Counted from the stretch's first letter, positions 16,642 through 26,590 are shown. The stretch: 64,000 nt of DNA from Paenibacillus melissococcoides (GCA_944800085.1 CALYLO010000001.1:1017001-1081000), one strand, 5' to 3'. Program-made: numbers and translations. The notes: generated by a model not told the origin, from the sequence alone.

Positions 16642-17889
16642 TCAGATGCGCTTCCATCGTCCAATCAAGAGCGAGATCGCCATACCGATGAGCAGGAGGA
16701 TACATAGAACCGGGACAAGCGCCAACGATTGCAGCCATCCTGGCGCCGAAGCGAGCCCGGCAATGGACTGAATCCAGGAGGATGGCTCCTGCGTGAGCCC
16801 GTTCTCGGCATCCAGCAGCCGGAACGCCGTCTGCTCCGGCGGCGCAAGCCGCAAAAGGCGGTGAAGCGGGTGCCACAGGACGAAGGTGAGCAGGAAGGCA
16901 GACCCGGCATGGAGAAGCCGCATCAGGAAAAAGCGGCTGTACCGCAAATCGGTTCCCCGGGTCAAGCTGTGGACCTGCAGATGCGCGCTGACTCCGCTCC
17001 ATGCAATGACGGCGCCGATCAGGGCGGTCTGGACAAGCGGGGAGCGGAAGGCGGCCGAGCCGAGCGAATACGCGCCAAGATTCACCTCGAACAGGCCGTT
17101 CAGCAGGTAAGCGCCGAATTCCTGGGGGATGGCAAGCCGCAGGACTCGGACAATGACCGAGAACATCATGATATACCCGCCGATCATCATGAGCGTCTGG
17201 ACGGAAGAAGTGACGGCATCGCCGAGCAGCCGGCCGAACGCGCGTCCGTCCCGGCGATGAGACTGCTCCATCGCCTGCAGCATCCGTTTCCATAGCGGCT
17301 TGGGAGCGGCGGCCGCCGTTCGTCGTATCGGAATGCGCTCGGCAGCGGGATGAAAAGCTCCCGCCCAACGCACAATAAGCATCATGAAAAGGGAAGAAAC
17401 CCAGTGCACGACAGCGATAACGAGCCCCAATTCAGCCTGCTGCAGGAAGCCGACTCCGACGACGGCGATCATGAAAATCGGGCTGGCTGCATGGGTCAGG
17501 CCGAGAAGCCGCTCCGCTTCCAGACGTGACAACTCATTGTCTTTCCGCATGCGGACCACGGCTTCGGCGCCGGCAGGATACCCTGCCGTCCAACCGACGG
17601 ACCAGGCCCAGCCGCCGATTCCGGGAAGCCGGAACAGCGTCCGCATGAACGGATCCAGCAGTACGCCGATGCCATGGACCCAGCCGTAGGCCTTCAACAT
17701 TTCGGACAGAATGAGGAACGGCAGCAGGGCCGGGAATATAATGGTCCACCATACCTTCAGCCCTTGCAAAGAGGCTTGAAACGATTTATCCGGATAAGCG
17801 ATGATGCACAGCACCAACAGTACCGCAGAGCCCCCCATGATGAGCGTGGACAGCCGCTGGGAAGCGGGCGATGTGCGGAACGAGAACAT
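16642..17889 (-). CDS. ylbJ: Sporulation integral membrane protein YlbJ
   Basis: 415 residues with eight or more hydrophobic helices and the nucleoside-recognition (Gate) domain pattern: IIFPALLPFLILSEMLKAYG and SVGWTAGYPAGAEAVVRMRK in the first half, YIMMFSVIVRVL in the second. YlbJ is needed for spore cortex formation in Bacillus. The ATG at 17889 lies 7 nt after AAAGGGG; a GTG at 17898 overlaps it. The gene lies between coaD and ylbL but on the opposite strand, as in Bacillus. Confidence 0.92.
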   Translation of the reverse strand: MFSFRTSPASQRLSTLIMGGSAVLLVLCIIAYPDKSFQASLQGLKVWWTIIFPALLPFLILSEMLKAYGWVHGIGVLLDPFMRTLFRLPGIGGWAWSVGWTAGYPAGAEAVVRMRKDNELSRLEAERLLGLTHAASPIFMIAVVGVGFLQQAELGLVIAVVHWVSSLFMMLIVRWAGAFHPAAERIPIRRTAAAAPKPLWKRMLQAMEQSHRRDGRAFGRLLGDAVTSSVQTLMMIGGYIMMFSVIVRVLRLAIPQEFGAYLLNGLFEVNLGAYSLGSAAFRSPLVQTALIGAVIAWSGVSAHLQVHSLTRGTDLRYSRFFLMRLLHAGSAFLLTFVLWHPLHRLLRLAPPEQTAFRLLDAENGLTQEPSSWIQSIAGLASAPGWLQSLALVPVLCILLLIGMAISLLIGRWKRI

Positions 17890-18019
17890 GGCGGTCACCC
17901 CTTTGGCCGTAAATGAAGAAGCCAGGCTTCAAGCGCATTACGATCTCATGTGTACGTAACAGGGACGGGCTTTAGACCAAATATCGCCGGGCGATCCGAG
18001 GGCATAGGGAGGTAGGAGA

Positions 18020-19081
18020 ATGGAAAAGGAGTTCAGATCGTACGGGCGGCCGCGGAATTCTCCCCGCTTCCGGAGTTGGAAGTGGATCTTCGCGGCGATC
18101 GTGTTGTTCTATGTCGTTGTATATATGCCGACGCCGTATGTCATTTATACGCCGGGAAGCGCCGAGGAAGTGAAGCCGTTCATCAATGTGGAGGGCGGAG
18201 ACGAGACGGAGGAGGGCACGTTCCTTCTGACGACGGTGAGAAGAACATATGCCAATCTGGCGCTGATCGCGTGGCGGGCCTTCGATCCGAATGCCGAATT
18301 CGGCAAGAAGGAAGATGCGCTTCAAGGCAGAACCGAGCAGGAATATATCAATGAACAGCTCTTCAATATGAGCAACTCGCAGATGGCAGCGATATTGGCC
18401 GCCTACAATCAGGTCGGCATTCCGTACGAGATCGAGTCCGAAGGCATTTATGTTCTATTTAACAATAAGCAATTGGCGGATAATGAATTCATTACGAACG
18501 ACCGGATCATGGAAGTGGAAGGCCAGAAGGTGAACGGCTTCGACGATTTGCAGGCTGCTTTGAAAGGGCGGGCCGCCGGGGAGACGATTCACGCTGTCGT
18601 CAAGCGGGAAGGCAAGGTCGTGCAGGTCAAGGCGAAGCTTGTCGAGCTGCCGGATCAGACCGGCAGCGGCAAGAAGCGGATTGGCTTCGGTCTGGCTTAC
18701 GGGGAGAAAAAGAAGGTCGTGCCCGCGGATAACAAACATAACGTCACCTTCCACGAGTCCGACATCGGCGGGCCTTCGGCGGGCTTGATGTTCACGCTGG
18801 AGCTGATCAACCGCCTGACGACGGGGGATCTGACGAAGGGCTACCGGATCGCGGGCACCGGCACGATCGATCCGTCGGGGAAGGTCGGCCCGATCGGCGG
18901 CGTGAAGCATAAGGTCGTGGCCGCAGACCGGGAAGGGGCGGTCTTGTTCCTGGTCCCTTCCGGCAACTACGAGGAAGCGAAGGCGAAGATGGACAAGATG
19001 AATACGAAGATGAAGCTGGTGAAGGTCGATACGCTGCAGGACGCGCTGGAGGCGGTGAAGCAGTTCCAGCCGGCATCGTAG
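18020..19081 (+). CDS. ylbL: PDZ and Lon-type membrane protease (YlbL/SepM-like)
   Basis: 353 residues: one N-terminal membrane helix (WIFAAIVLFYVVVYMPTPY), a PDZ domain in the middle (about 130-215, NDRIMEVEGQKVNGFDDL), and a C-terminal Lon-type protease domain with the catalytic Ser in GGPSAGLMFTLE and the Lys in GVKHKVVAADREG. The active site therefore faces outside the membrane. The Streptococcus homologue SepM processes a signalling peptide; the Bacillus YlbL relatives degrade membrane or extracytoplasmic substrates. Strong GGAGGTAGGAG ribosome site. Confidence 0.93.
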   Translation: MEKEFRSYGRPRNSPRFRSWKWIFAAIVLFYVVVYMPTPYVIYTPGSAEEVKPFINVEGGDETEEGTFLLTTVRRTYANLALIAWRAFDPNAEFGKKEDALQGRTEQEYINEQLFNMSNSQMAAILAAYNQVGIPYEIESEGIYVLFNNKQLADNEFITNDRIMEVEGQKVNGFDDLQAALKGRAAGETIHAVVKREGKVVQVKAKLVELPDQTGSGKKRIGFGLAYGEKKKVVPADNKHNVTFHESDIGGPSAGLMFTLELINRLTTGDLTKGYRIAGTGTIDPSGKVGPIGGVKHKVVAADREGAVLFLVPSGNYEEAKAKMDKMNTKMKLVKVDTLQDALEAVKQFQPAS

Positions 19082-19118
19082 CATCATATTGGCTTCGGAA
19101 CCGCCGGATTCCGGGCGG

Positions 19119-19146
19119 ACAACGGTTGGCGCATGCCAGCCGTTGT
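19119..19146. terminator. Hairpin between convergent ylbL and tmcAL
   Basis: A 12-bp stem with one G-U pair (ACAACGGTTGGC / GCCAGCCGTTGT) and a 4-nt loop lies in the gap between converging genes. There is no T-run on either strand, so termination strength is uncertain. Confidence 0.4.
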
Positions 19147-19160
19147 CGGCGTTATGGGGA

Positions 19161-20432
19161 TTAGAACCGGCGGGGCGGCTCATAATAGTCACGAAAGGCG
19201 GCTCTCGCTTCCCAGCCGCGGAACGCGTTGGCATAGACGGCGGTGGCGCGGGCGTCCGCTTCGAGGCCGGCGCGGCCGCCCAAGTGGCTGTTGCCGCGCG
19301 TCATGTTGAGGACGACGGGAAGCTCCGCGCAGCGCTTCATCCGCTTCAGCAGATGGCGTCCGCGCTCGGTGAAGCCCAGCACCCGCACGTAAGCGGGACC
19401 CGCGGCGAGGGCGTCCGGGCCGAAATGGAATTTATCATGCTGCAGCAAGATATGCGTCAAGGTCCGCATCAATTTGGTCCGCGTATATCGCTTCGTCTTC
19501 AGCTTGGCGATCAGCGGCTCGATGCCGGGCTCCTCCAGCGTCTGAAGCGCCTGCTTGATGCGGTGCTCCAGCCCTTCGGTCACCTCCAGAAACCGCGCCA
19601 GATCCTCGGGCGGGAGCAGGTAGAGGCGGTAGAACAGCTCGCGGCGGAACGCTTCCCAATCGAGCGGAGCCCAGCCGGAAGCATGCTCGCGCTCCAGGAT
19701 GCGAAGCGTGCTCTCCGGCACATAACGGGCCGCCGCAGCCAGCTCCCCGGAGCCGGACCAGAGGCGCCGGACCGCGGTGGCGCTGGCGATCGTGCCTTCC
19801 GGCGCCTCCGCATCGTGGTAGCCGGCTTCGCGGCGGGGAATCGTCAGCGGCTTCATGTCGCTGTTCAGCCGCCGCATCGCCAGCAAATAGTGCAGCCCGA
19901 GCGAATTGTTCGGCTGCGTCAGCCAGTGCGCCGCCGCGCCGGGCTCCGCATGGCTGCCGGCGGCCGCCTCGCCGCCGTCCAGCACCGGCCCGGCCGCGGC
20001 GGCGTAGGCGGCCGGATAGCTGCGCCCGGCCTTCAGCTCGGCGCGCAGCCGGCCGGCGAATCCGTCCGGCTCCCGCGCCAGCGCCTTGGCGGCCCCGCGC
20101 AGCCGCTTCAGGTCGCCGGATTCGCTGCCGAAGCACAGCGCGTCCACGACGCCGGTCGCCTGCAGCGTCGCTACCGCGCCGTAGGCGAACCATTCGGCCG
20201 GCTGGACGGCGTACGCGACCGGCAGCTCCAGCACGAGGTCGACGCCGGCGGCCAGCGCCATATCCGTGCGCGCCCATTTGTCGGCGAGCGCCGGCTCGCC
20301 CCGCTGGAGGAAATGGCCGCTCATGACCGCGACGGCGGCTTCCGCCCCGGCCGCCAGCTTCGATTGCTCCAAATGATACAGATGCCCGTTGTGCAGCGGG
20401 TTATATTCAACAACGATTCCGACCGTTTTCAT
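19161..20432 (-). CDS. tmcAL: tRNA(Met) cytidine acetate ligase TmcAL (YlbM)
   Basis: 423 residues from the ATG at 20432 (GAAAGGAAG ahead; the frame extends to 20453 without another site). The N-terminus GIVVEYNPLHNGHLYHLEQ holds the HxGH nucleotidyltransferase motif. TmcAL uses ATP and acetate to form N4-acetylcytidine at the wobble base of elongator tRNA-Met. The gene is the usual neighbour of ylbL. Its very high GC makes long antisense frames that are not genes. Confidence 0.92.
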   Translation of the reverse strand: MKTVGIVVEYNPLHNGHLYHLEQSKLAAGAEAAVAVMSGHFLQRGEPALADKWARTDMALAAGVDLVLELPVAYAVQPAEWFAYGAVATLQATGVVDALCFGSESGDLKRLRGAAKALAREPDGFAGRLRAELKAGRSYPAAYAAAAGPVLDGGEAAAGSHAEPGAAAHWLTQPNNSLGLHYLLAMRRLNSDMKPLTIPRREAGYHDAEAPEGTIASATAVRRLWSGSGELAAAARYVPESTLRILEREHASGWAPLDWEAFRRELFYRLYLLPPEDLARFLEVTEGLEHRIKQALQTLEEPGIEPLIAKLKTKRYTRTKLMRTLTHILLQHDKFHFGPDALAAGPAYVRVLGFTERGRHLLKRMKRCAELPVVLNMTRGNSHLGGRAGLEADARATAVYANAFRGWEARAAFRDYYEPPRRF

Positions 20433-20637
20433 ATCACTCTTCCTTTCGATCACAGAATAAGGTAAGATGGTGATTCATGGACAGAAAGGTACACAGGCTG
20501 CCGCCCGTCCGGAGGGCCGTCGGGCCCGCCGCGGCGCTCCTGAATTTCCCATCCGATCATACCATGAACCGGGAACGATCGGCGAATTTTTGGCGGAGAG
20601 GCAGAGGATGTCCCGGCAATCTGTCAAACGAATTTGG

Positions 20638-20667
20638 TTGACAAAGCATGACGTTAATCGCTATAAT
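20638..20667 (+). promoter_or_regulatory. Sigma-A promoter of yceD-rpmF
   Basis: Perfect consensus hexamers: TTGACA (20638-20643), 18-bp spacer, TATAAT (20662-20667). It lies 27 bp before the YceD start and drives yceD and rpmF. Confidence 0.85.
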
Positions 20668-20693
20668 TAATTTTGTTTGTTTGGAGTGATGTT

Positions 20694-21209
20694 ATGAACA
20701 TTCATTTTCGGGACATTGCCGCAAAAGGACAGGAAACACGCATTCAATCGGCATTTTCCGCTAACGATGTGGTTCGGGACCGCAAAGATATTTCCATCCC
20801 CGACCCGGTGACCGTGGATTTGACGGCCAGGGCGGAGGGCGAAGGACAGATTGGCGTGCATGGCCAGCTGACCGCGCGGTTGGAATTGGTATGTTCGCGT
20901 TGTTTGACGTCGTTTACCGAGACATACGTCATTCCGTTCGATGAGCAATTCAAGCTGACAGACTCTACTGATCTTTCCCCGGAGGAAGAGGAGGACGACG
21001 TCATTGCGGTGACGGAAGACCTTATCGACCTGCAGCCTTATGTGGAAGTAGCGCTTCTGCTGGCCTTGCCGTTCGCGCCGCTGTGCGGCGAAGCGTGCAA
21101 GGGGTTGTGCCCGACCTGCGGCACGAACCGCAACGAGCAGTCCTGCGGCTGTTCGAACGAGCGCATTGACCCGAGACTGGCGGGGTTACAAGATTTCTTC
21201 AAGAAATAA
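20694..21209 (+). CDS. YceD family (DUF177) protein
   Basis: 171 residues starting at the ATG that follows GGAGTGAT. Two cysteine clusters are present, LVCSRCLTSF and then CGEACKGLCPTCGTNRN with CGC at the end, which can bind zinc. The family is linked to 23S rRNA accumulation and ribosome assembly in bacteria and plastids and is almost always placed directly upstream of rpmF, as here. An acidic stretch (SPEEEEDDVIAVTEDLIDL) lies between the clusters. Confidence 0.92.
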   Translation: MNIHFRDIAAKGQETRIQSAFSANDVVRDRKDISIPDPVTVDLTARAEGEGQIGVHGQLTARLELVCSRCLTSFTETYVIPFDEQFKLTDSTDLSPEEEEDDVIAVTEDLIDLQPYVEVALLLALPFAPLCGEACKGLCPTCGTNRNEQSCGCSNERIDPRLAGLQDFFKK

Positions 21210-21306
21210 ATAGCGACAGTAGAAGTATTCTGTCCAGGAAGAGCGCTGGCCGCGCTTTTTGGACAGCCCTGGAAGAGCACGTAACTTGGGTAAGGAGGTG
21301 TAGAAC

Positions 21307-21480
21307 ATGGCAGTACCTCAAAGAAGAACGTCGAAGACTCGTCGTGACAAGCGCCGTACGCACTTTAAATTGTCTGTGCCTGGCATGGTGAAGTGCGCAC
21401 AATGCGGAGAGTTGAAATTGGCTCACCATGTATGCAAAGTGTGCGGAACATACAAAGCAAGAGAGATCATCAAACAATAA
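21307..21480 (+). CDS. rpmF: 50S ribosomal protein L32
   Basis: 57 residues, the normal bacterial L32 length, beginning [16 protein letters not shown]. Two CxxC pairs (CAQC and CKVC) form the zinc-binding version of L32. AAGGAGGTG precedes the ATG by 7 nt. It ends the operon with YceD and is followed by a terminator. Confidence 0.97.
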   Translation: MAVPQRRTSKTRRDKRRTHFKLSVPGMVKCAQCGELKLAHHVCKVCGTYKAREIIKQ

Positions 21481-21497
21481 TGACTCATAAGAAAAGG

Positions 21498-21537
21498 CAG
21501 TGCTTCGCCAATGGTGGGGCGCTGTTTTTTTATAAAT
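21498..21537 (+). terminator. Rho-independent terminator after rpmF
   Basis: CAGTGC and GCGCTG pair around an inner CGCC/GGTG stem, followed by seven T. Confidence 0.8.
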
Positions 21538-21584
21538 CCGGGCGGATTTCATAACTTCTGCTTTTCTTTGCCGGCGATTTTATA

Positions 21585-21611
21585 TATACTGGATTAGTAC
21601 CAGGTTCTAAT
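21585..21611 (+). promoter_or_regulatory. FapR operator and promoter of the fapR-plsX operon
   Basis: ATTAGTACCAGGTTCTAAT (21593-21611) is an imperfect palindrome matching the known FapR box (TTAGTACC-N-type, inverted halves). A -10-like TATACT (21585-21590) directly abuts it, so bound repressor would cover the transcription start. The -35 region is poor. FapR is released by malonyl-CoA, so this places the operon under lipid-precursor control. Confidence 0.85.
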
Positions 21612-21742
21612 GGCTCCTATCAACGGCCTCTTCATTTATGAAGATGAGATAAAGTAATTATTCCGATTATATTCCGAGGCTCCGAAGTCGATGTGACGAT
21701 CCGGACAACAGGACAAGAAGGTGGTGCGGGGTCATCCAACGT

Positions 21743-22339
21743 TTGCCGAAGCGACAGCGTCAACAACAGTTGGCGAAAATCATAGAGGAAAATCCGTTTG
21801 TAACCGATCAGGAACTGACCCGCATGCTGAAGGTCAGTATCCAGACCATTCGCCTCGACCGGATGGAGCTGGCCATCCCGGAGCTCCGGGAGCGCCTGAA
21901 GATGATGGCGGAGCAGACCTACGATCAGGTGCGGTCGCTGCCGCTGCATGAAGTGGTCGGAGATATTGTCGATCTGCAGCTGGATCATAGCGGCATCTCT
22001 TATTTCGAGATCCGCGAGGAGCATGTCTTCTCGCGGACGCATATCGCGCGGGGCCATCATTTGTTCGCGCAGGCGAACTCGCTCGCCGTGGCCGTCATCA
22101 ACGATGAGATCGCGCTGACGGCCACGGCGGACATCCGCTTCATCCGGCCGGTCCGCCTCGGGGAGAAATGCATCGCCAAGGCGTATGTCCGATCCGGCTC
22201 GGGGGCACGGAGCAAGGCGAAGGTGGAAGTATTCAGCTATGTCGGCGAGGAGCTGGTGTTCCAGGGCAACTTTATCATATTCCGTTCAGGCGCGATGAAC
22301 GGCACCGAAGGAGGAGACGAGCATGAGAATCGCCATTGA
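21743..22339 (+). CDS. fapR: Transcription factor FapR
   Basis: 198 residues: an N-terminal helix-turn-helix (about 10-50, LTRMLKVSIQTIRLDRMELA), a linker helix, and a C-terminal hot-dog thioesterase-like domain that binds malonyl-CoA (SYFEIREEHVFSRTHIARGHHLFAQAN). It represses fatty-acid and phospholipid genes. The start is taken as TTG at 21743, but AAGGTGG is 17 nt away; an in-frame ATC at 21734 lies 8 nt after it, so the true start is unsure. Its own operator lies upstream, giving autoregulation. The 3' end overlaps plsX by 17 nt. Confidence 0.93.
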   Translation: MPKRQRQQQLAKIIEENPFVTDQELTRMLKVSIQTIRLDRMELAIPELRERLKMMAEQTYDQVRSLPLHEVVGDIVDLQLDHSGISYFEIREEHVFSRTHIARGHHLFAQANSLAVAVINDEIALTATADIRFIRPVRLGEKCIAKAYVRSGSGARSKAKVEVFSYVGEELVFQGNFIIFRSGAMNGTEGGDEHENRH

Positions 22340-23321
22340 CGCCATGGGCGGAGACCACGCCCCGGAATGCAATGTGCAAGGGGTTCTGGCCGCGGCGCAA
22401 GCCTGGTCTGATATCGAGCTGATGCTGGTGGGGGACGAGGCGAGGCTGGAGCCGATGCTGACATCCCGTCCCGCGAATGTCCGCATCGTTCATGCGGCGA
22501 GCACGATCGAAGCGGATGACGAGCCTGTCAAGGCGGTCAGACGCAAGAAGGACGCTTCGATGGTTGTCGCCGGACGAATGGTGCGGGAAGGGGAAGCGGA
22601 CTGCATGATCTCGGCCGGGAACACCGGCGCGCTCATGACGACGGGATTGCTGGTCGTCGGCCGGATGCCCGGCGTCGAGCGGCCGGCGCTGTCGCCGATG
22701 ATTCCGACGATGGACGGGCGCGGCGTGCTGGCGCTCGATCTGGGGGCGAACATGGATGCGAAGCCGGAGCATCTCGTCCAGTACGCGCTGATGGGGAGCA
22801 TTTACCGGGAGAAGGTGCACGGCATTCCGAAGCCCCGCGTCGGGCTGCTCAACGTCGGCACGGAAGCGATGAAGGGCAACGATCTGACGAAGCAGGTATA
22901 TCCGATGCTGGAACAGCTGCCGATTCATTTCGTCGGCAATGTGGAGGCTCGCGATGTGCTGGAAGGCAGCTGCGACGTGCTCGTATGCGACGGGTTCGTC
23001 GGCAATGTGCTTCTCAAGTCGCTGGAAGGCACGGCCGGCTCCTTGTTCAGCGTGCTGAAGCAGGAATTTACCCGTTCCTGGTATACGAAGCTGGCAGCCG
23101 CGGTGCTGATGCCGGGCTTGAAGCGTCTGAAGAAAATGATGGATTACAAGGAGCACGGCGGCGCGCCGCTGCTCGGGCTGAACGGGCTGGTGCTGAAAGC
23201 CCACGGTTCTTCGGACGCGCGGGCGATCGAGAATGCGGTCCGCCAAGCGCGCACGGCGCTGCAGCATGATCTTATCCATACGATTGCAACGGAAATCGGA
23301 GGGACTACAAGCGGGAAGTGA
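22323..23321 (+). CDS. plsX: Phosphate acyltransferase PlsX
   Basis: 332 residues, full family length. The start [15 protein letters not shown] and the central [20 protein letters not shown] and [12 protein letters not shown] motifs are diagnostic. PlsX converts acyl-ACP to acyl-phosphate, the first committed step of phospholipid synthesis, at the inner face of the membrane. AAGGAGGAG lies inside the end of fapR, so translation is coupled. Confidence 0.96.
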   Translation: MRIAIDAMGGDHAPECNVQGVLAAAQAWSDIELMLVGDEARLEPMLTSRPANVRIVHAASTIEADDEPVKAVRRKKDASMVVAGRMVREGEADCMISAGNTGALMTTGLLVVGRMPGVERPALSPMIPTMDGRGVLALDLGANMDAKPEHLVQYALMGSIYREKVHGIPKPRVGLLNVGTEAMKGNDLTKQVYPMLEQLPIHFVGNVEARDVLEGSCDVLVCDGFVGNVLLKSLEGTAGSLFSVLKQEFTRSWYTKLAAAVLMPGLKRLKKMMDYKEHGGAPLLGLNGLVLKAHGSSDARAIENAVRQARTALQHDLIHTIATEIGGTTSGK

Positions 23322-23332
23322 GTGGTGCGATA

Positions 23333-24319
23333 ATGAATTTGCGTTCGGTAGGCATTATCGGTACGGGGAAGTACGTACCCGAACGGGTATTGACCAATGA
23401 AGACTTGGAAAAGATGGTCGATACAAGTGACGAATGGATTGTAACCCGGACCGGGATTAAAGAGCGGCGGATTGCGGCCGGGCATGAAGCGACGTCGGAT
23501 TTGGCGTATCATGCCGCCCAGGAGGCGCTGAAGGCGGCCGGAATCACGGCCGAGCAGTTGGATCTGATCGTTGTCACGACGGTTACGCCGGACATGACAT
23601 TCCCGTCCACGGCCTGTCTGCTTCAGGAACGGCTCGGCGCCAAGCGCGCCGCGGCGTTCGACCTGTCGGCGGCCTGTGCGGGCTTCATTTACGGGCTGGC
23701 GAATGCGAGCAACTTCATCGCGATGGGCACCTATCAATATGCGCTCGTCGTCGGGGCGGAATGCTTGTCCCGGATTACGGATTATACGGACCGGAACACA
23801 TGCATCCTGTTCGGTGACGGCGCCGGGGCCGCCGTGCTCGGTCCGGTTGCGGAAGGACGCGGCTTCCAGTCGTTCGAGCTGGGCGCGGACGGCAGCGGCA
23901 AGGAGCTGCTGAAGCTGGAAGGCGGAGGTTCCCGCCACCCGGCATCGCATCAGACGGTGGACGACAAGCTCCATTATATTTATATGAACGGCAGGGAAGT
24001 ATTCAAGTTCGCGGTGCGCGTCATGGGCAATGCCGCCGACGAAGCGCTCAAAAAGGCGGGCAAGACCAAAGAAGACATCGATCTGCTCATCCCGCATCAA
24101 GCGAATACCCGGATTATTCATGCCGCGATTGAGCGCTTGAATCTGCCGGAGGAGAAATGCGTCATCAATCTGCCGAAGTATGCGAACACGTCGGCGGCAT
24201 CGATACCGCTCGCCTTGGCGGAAGCGGTGGAGGAAGGCCGCGTGAAGGAAGGCGACACGCTTCTTCTCGTCGGCTTCGGCGGAGGCTTGACTTGGTCGGC
24301 CTCAGTTATTCAATGGTAA
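23333..24319 (+). CDS. fabH: Beta-ketoacyl-ACP synthase III
   Basis: 328 residues from the ATG at 23333; a GTG at 23318 that overlaps the plsX stop is a possible alternative. Catalytic triad: Cys in [11 protein letters not shown], His in [11 protein letters not shown], Asn in [10 protein letters not shown]. FabH condenses an acyl-CoA primer (branched in this group of bacteria) with malonyl-ACP to start fatty-acid synthesis. It lies directly downstream of plsX under FapR control. Confidence 0.95.
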   Translation: MNLRSVGIIGTGKYVPERVLTNEDLEKMVDTSDEWIVTRTGIKERRIAAGHEATSDLAYHAAQEALKAAGITAEQLDLIVVTTVTPDMTFPSTACLLQERLGAKRAAAFDLSAACAGFIYGLANASNFIAMGTYQYALVVGAECLSRITDYTDRNTCILFGDGAGAAVLGPVAEGRGFQSFELGADGSGKELLKLEGGGSRHPASHQTVDDKLHYIYMNGREVFKFAVRVMGNAADEALKKAGKTKEDIDLLIPHQANTRIIHAAIERLNLPEEKCVINLPKYANTSAASIPLALAEAVEEGRVKEGDTLLLVGFGGGLTWSASVIQW

Positions 24320-24409
24320 TCCGGCGCGATCGCAGCGAAAAATCGCATCCAATCACGGCGCCTTGCCGTAATACGTTATAGACATCAGTCATTGGAAGGA
24401 GTGTGCCCT

Positions 24410-25333
24410 ATGGGCAAATTGGCATTTGTCTTTCCTGGACAAGGCTCGCAAGAGATCGGCATGGGCAAGGACGTGTATGATGCCGTGCCGGCGGCGCGGG
24501 AAGCGTTCGAGACCGCCGACCGGGTATTGGGATTCCCGTTGACCGAGATGATATTCCAAGGTCCGGAGAGCGACTTGAAGCAGACGTCGAACACGCAGCC
24601 GGCGCTGCTGGCGACGAGTTGGGCGCTCTATCAGGCGCTGGAGCGCCATCATATCCGGCCGGATTATGTGGCCGGCCACAGCCTGGGCGAGTATGGAGCG
24701 CTCGTGGCCGCGGGCGTGCTCCGCTTCGAGGACGCGATCGCCATCGTGCGCCAGCGCGGCCGGTTCATGGAGCAGGCGGTTCCGAACGGCCAGGGCGCCA
24801 TGGCGGCGGTGCTCGGCGCCGAACGCGAGCGGCTGGGCGCCCTGTGCGACGATATCTCCGCCGCCGGGACTCCGGTCGAGATGGCGAATCTGAACTGTCC
24901 GGGCCAGATCGTCGTGTCCGGATCCCGCGAAGGGATCGATGCGGTGGTCGAGCGCGGCAAGGAAGCCGGAGCGAAGCGGGTCATTCCGCTGGAAGTAAGC
25001 GGACCGTTCCATTCCGCGATGATGAAGCCGGCGGCCGAGCGGCTCGGCGAGGCGCTGCGGGCCATCGAGATGCAGGATGCGCGCATTCCTGTCATCGCGA
25101 ATGTGACCGCCCGTCCGGTCACCGAGGCCGAGCAGATTCGCGGCTTGCTGGTTGAACAGGTATTTTCGCCTGTCCTCTGGGAGGACAGCGTCCGCTATTT
25201 GATCGATCAAGGCGTGGATACCTTCGTCGAGATTGGATCGGGCAAGGTGCTGTCCGGTCTCATCAAAAAAATCGACCGATCGGCGCGCATCGTCTCCATC
25301 AACAGTCTCGAGGCGATCGAAGCGTACGAATGA
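24410..25333 (+). CDS. fabD: Malonyl-CoA:ACP transacylase
   Basis: 307 residues starting FVFPGQGSQEIGMGKD after GGAAGGA. The nucleophile Ser is in GHSLGEYGAL and the catalytic His in SGPFHSAMM. FabD loads malonyl groups from CoA to the acyl carrier protein for FabH and FabF. The gap of 90 bp after fabH has no terminator, so it reads from the same operon. Confidence 0.96.
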   Translation: MGKLAFVFPGQGSQEIGMGKDVYDAVPAAREAFETADRVLGFPLTEMIFQGPESDLKQTSNTQPALLATSWALYQALERHHIRPDYVAGHSLGEYGALVAAGVLRFEDAIAIVRQRGRFMEQAVPNGQGAMAAVLGAERERLGALCDDISAAGTPVEMANLNCPGQIVVSGSREGIDAVVERGKEAGAKRVIPLEVSGPFHSAMMKPAAERLGEALRAIEMQDARIPVIANVTARPVTEAEQIRGLLVEQVFSPVLWEDSVRYLIDQGVDTFVEIGSGKVLSGLIKKIDRSARIVSINSLEAIEAYE

Positions 25334-25462
25334 CCGCTCGGACGGCTGCGGCGATGCGGTAAGCGCATAGAAGGCGCACTGCCCGTCTGACATCATCTCG
25401 TGTCCAAGCCGATAGAGCATACAGACGACTTGAATCGAAGATTTTGTGAAGGGGGAATACCG

Positions 25463-26209
25463 ATGTCCAACTTGGAAGGAAAAACGGCGCTTGTCACAGG
25501 AGCGTCCCGCGGTATCGGCCGGGCGATTGCCATTCATTTGGCGGAAGCCGGCGCCGATGTCGTCGTCAATTATGCCGGCAGTGAAGCGGCGGCGGCCGAG
25601 ACGGCGGCAGCGATTGCGGCCCTTGGACGCAAGGCTGTCACGGTGAAGGCCAACGTCGGCAAGATGGAGGAAGCCGAGCAACTTGTGAAGACTGCATTGG
25701 AACAATTCGGAAAAATTGACATTTTGGTGAATAATGCCGGCATTACAAGAGATAATTTAATTATGCGGATGAAAGAAGAAGAGTTCGATCAGGTGATTGA
25801 GACGAACCTGAAGGGCGTCTTCAACTGCATCAAAGCCGTGACGCGCCCGATGATGAAGCAGCGTTCCGGCCGCATTATCAACATCTCGTCCGTCGTCGGC
25901 GTGCTGGGCAATCCCGGACAAGCCAACTACGTGGCGGCCAAGGCGGGCGTCATCGGCTTGACGAAGGCGTCGGCCCGCGAGCTCGCTTCCCGGGGCATTA
26001 CCGTCAACTGCGTCGCGCCGGGATTCATCGAGACCGATATGACCGACGTGCTGCCGGAAGACATGAAAGCGCAGCTGCTCGGCCAGATTCCGCTGGGCAA
26101 GCTTGGCCAGCCGGCGCATATCGCCAAGGCGGTTCGCTTCCTCGCTTCGGAGGATGCGGAGTACATGACCGGCCAGACGATTCACGTCGATGGCGGCATG
26201 TATATGTAG
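25463..26209 (+). CDS. fabG: 3-oxoacyl-ACP reductase
   Basis: 248 residues of a short-chain dehydrogenase. NADPH-binding [20 protein letters not shown], the catalytic Ser in [10 protein letters not shown] and the YxxxK pair in YVAAKAG are all present; it ends HVDGGMYM, as FabG proteins do. It reduces 3-oxoacyl-ACP in chain elongation. The ATG at 25463 follows GAAGGGGGA; the frame is open 63 nt further up but without a site. Confidence 0.96.
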   Translation: MSNLEGKTALVTGASRGIGRAIAIHLAEAGADVVVNYAGSEAAAAETAAAIAALGRKAVTVKANVGKMEEAEQLVKTALEQFGKIDILVNNAGITRDNLIMRMKEEEFDQVIETNLKGVFNCIKAVTRPMMKQRSGRIINISSVVGVLGNPGQANYVAAKAGVIGLTKASARELASRGITVNCVAPGFIETDMTDVLPEDMKAQLLGQIPLGKLGQPAHIAKAVRFLASEDAEYMTGQTIHVDGGMYM

Positions 26210-26317
26210 GGCTTTTCAGTCTATGAATCCATGGACTTTAAGCATTATTTTGTAAGAGGTTTTGATATGGTAATTTAAAATGTTTTTTCGTATAATACCA
26301 AGGAGGAGGTGAACCGG

Positions 26318-26554
26318 ATGTCAGCAGAAGTGTTTGAGCGAGTGAAGCGCATCATCGTTGAGCGCCTTGGCGTAGATGAAGCGGAAGTAACACTGGAAGC
26401 ATCTTTTAAAGATGATCTTGGCGCTGATTCCCTCGATGTTGTGGAATTGGTCATGGAATTGGAAGATGAGTTTGATATGGAAATCTCTGATGAAGACGCA
26501 GAGAAGATTACTTCGGTAGGAGAAGTAGTGAATTACATACAATCTCATAAGTAA
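26318..26554 (+). CDS. acpP: Acyl carrier protein
   Basis: 78 acidic residues with the phosphopantetheine site DSL in [19 protein letters not shown]. The ATG at 26318 has AAGGAGGAGGTG before it; a GTG at 26309 sits inside that site. A TATAAT (26291-26296) lies 20 bp upstream, with no good -35, suggesting an additional promoter for this highly expressed gene. ACP carries growing acyl chains for the Fab enzymes encoded on both sides. Confidence 0.97.
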   Translation: MSAEVFERVKRIIVERLGVDEAEVTLEASFKDDLGADSLDVVELVMELEDEFDMEISDEDAEKITSVGEVVNYIQSHK

Positions 26555-26564
26555 GCAGGTAGTG

Positions 26565-26590
26565 AGTCCCGTTCAAGCAGTAACGGGACT
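26565..26590 (+). terminator. Hairpin between acpP and fabF
   Basis: AGTCCCGTT and AACGGGACT pair perfectly over an 8-nt loop, followed by TCTCCTCATTT rather than a full T-run. It may attenuate transcription so acpP is made in excess of fabF, or protect the acpP 3' end. Confidence 0.5.

Noticed and set aside
19089..20465. 458-codon plus-strand ORF opposite tmcAL
   Set aside because: A shadow of a very GC-rich gene; the translation is Arg/Gln/Ala-rich with no domain, while tmcAL on the other strand is clear.
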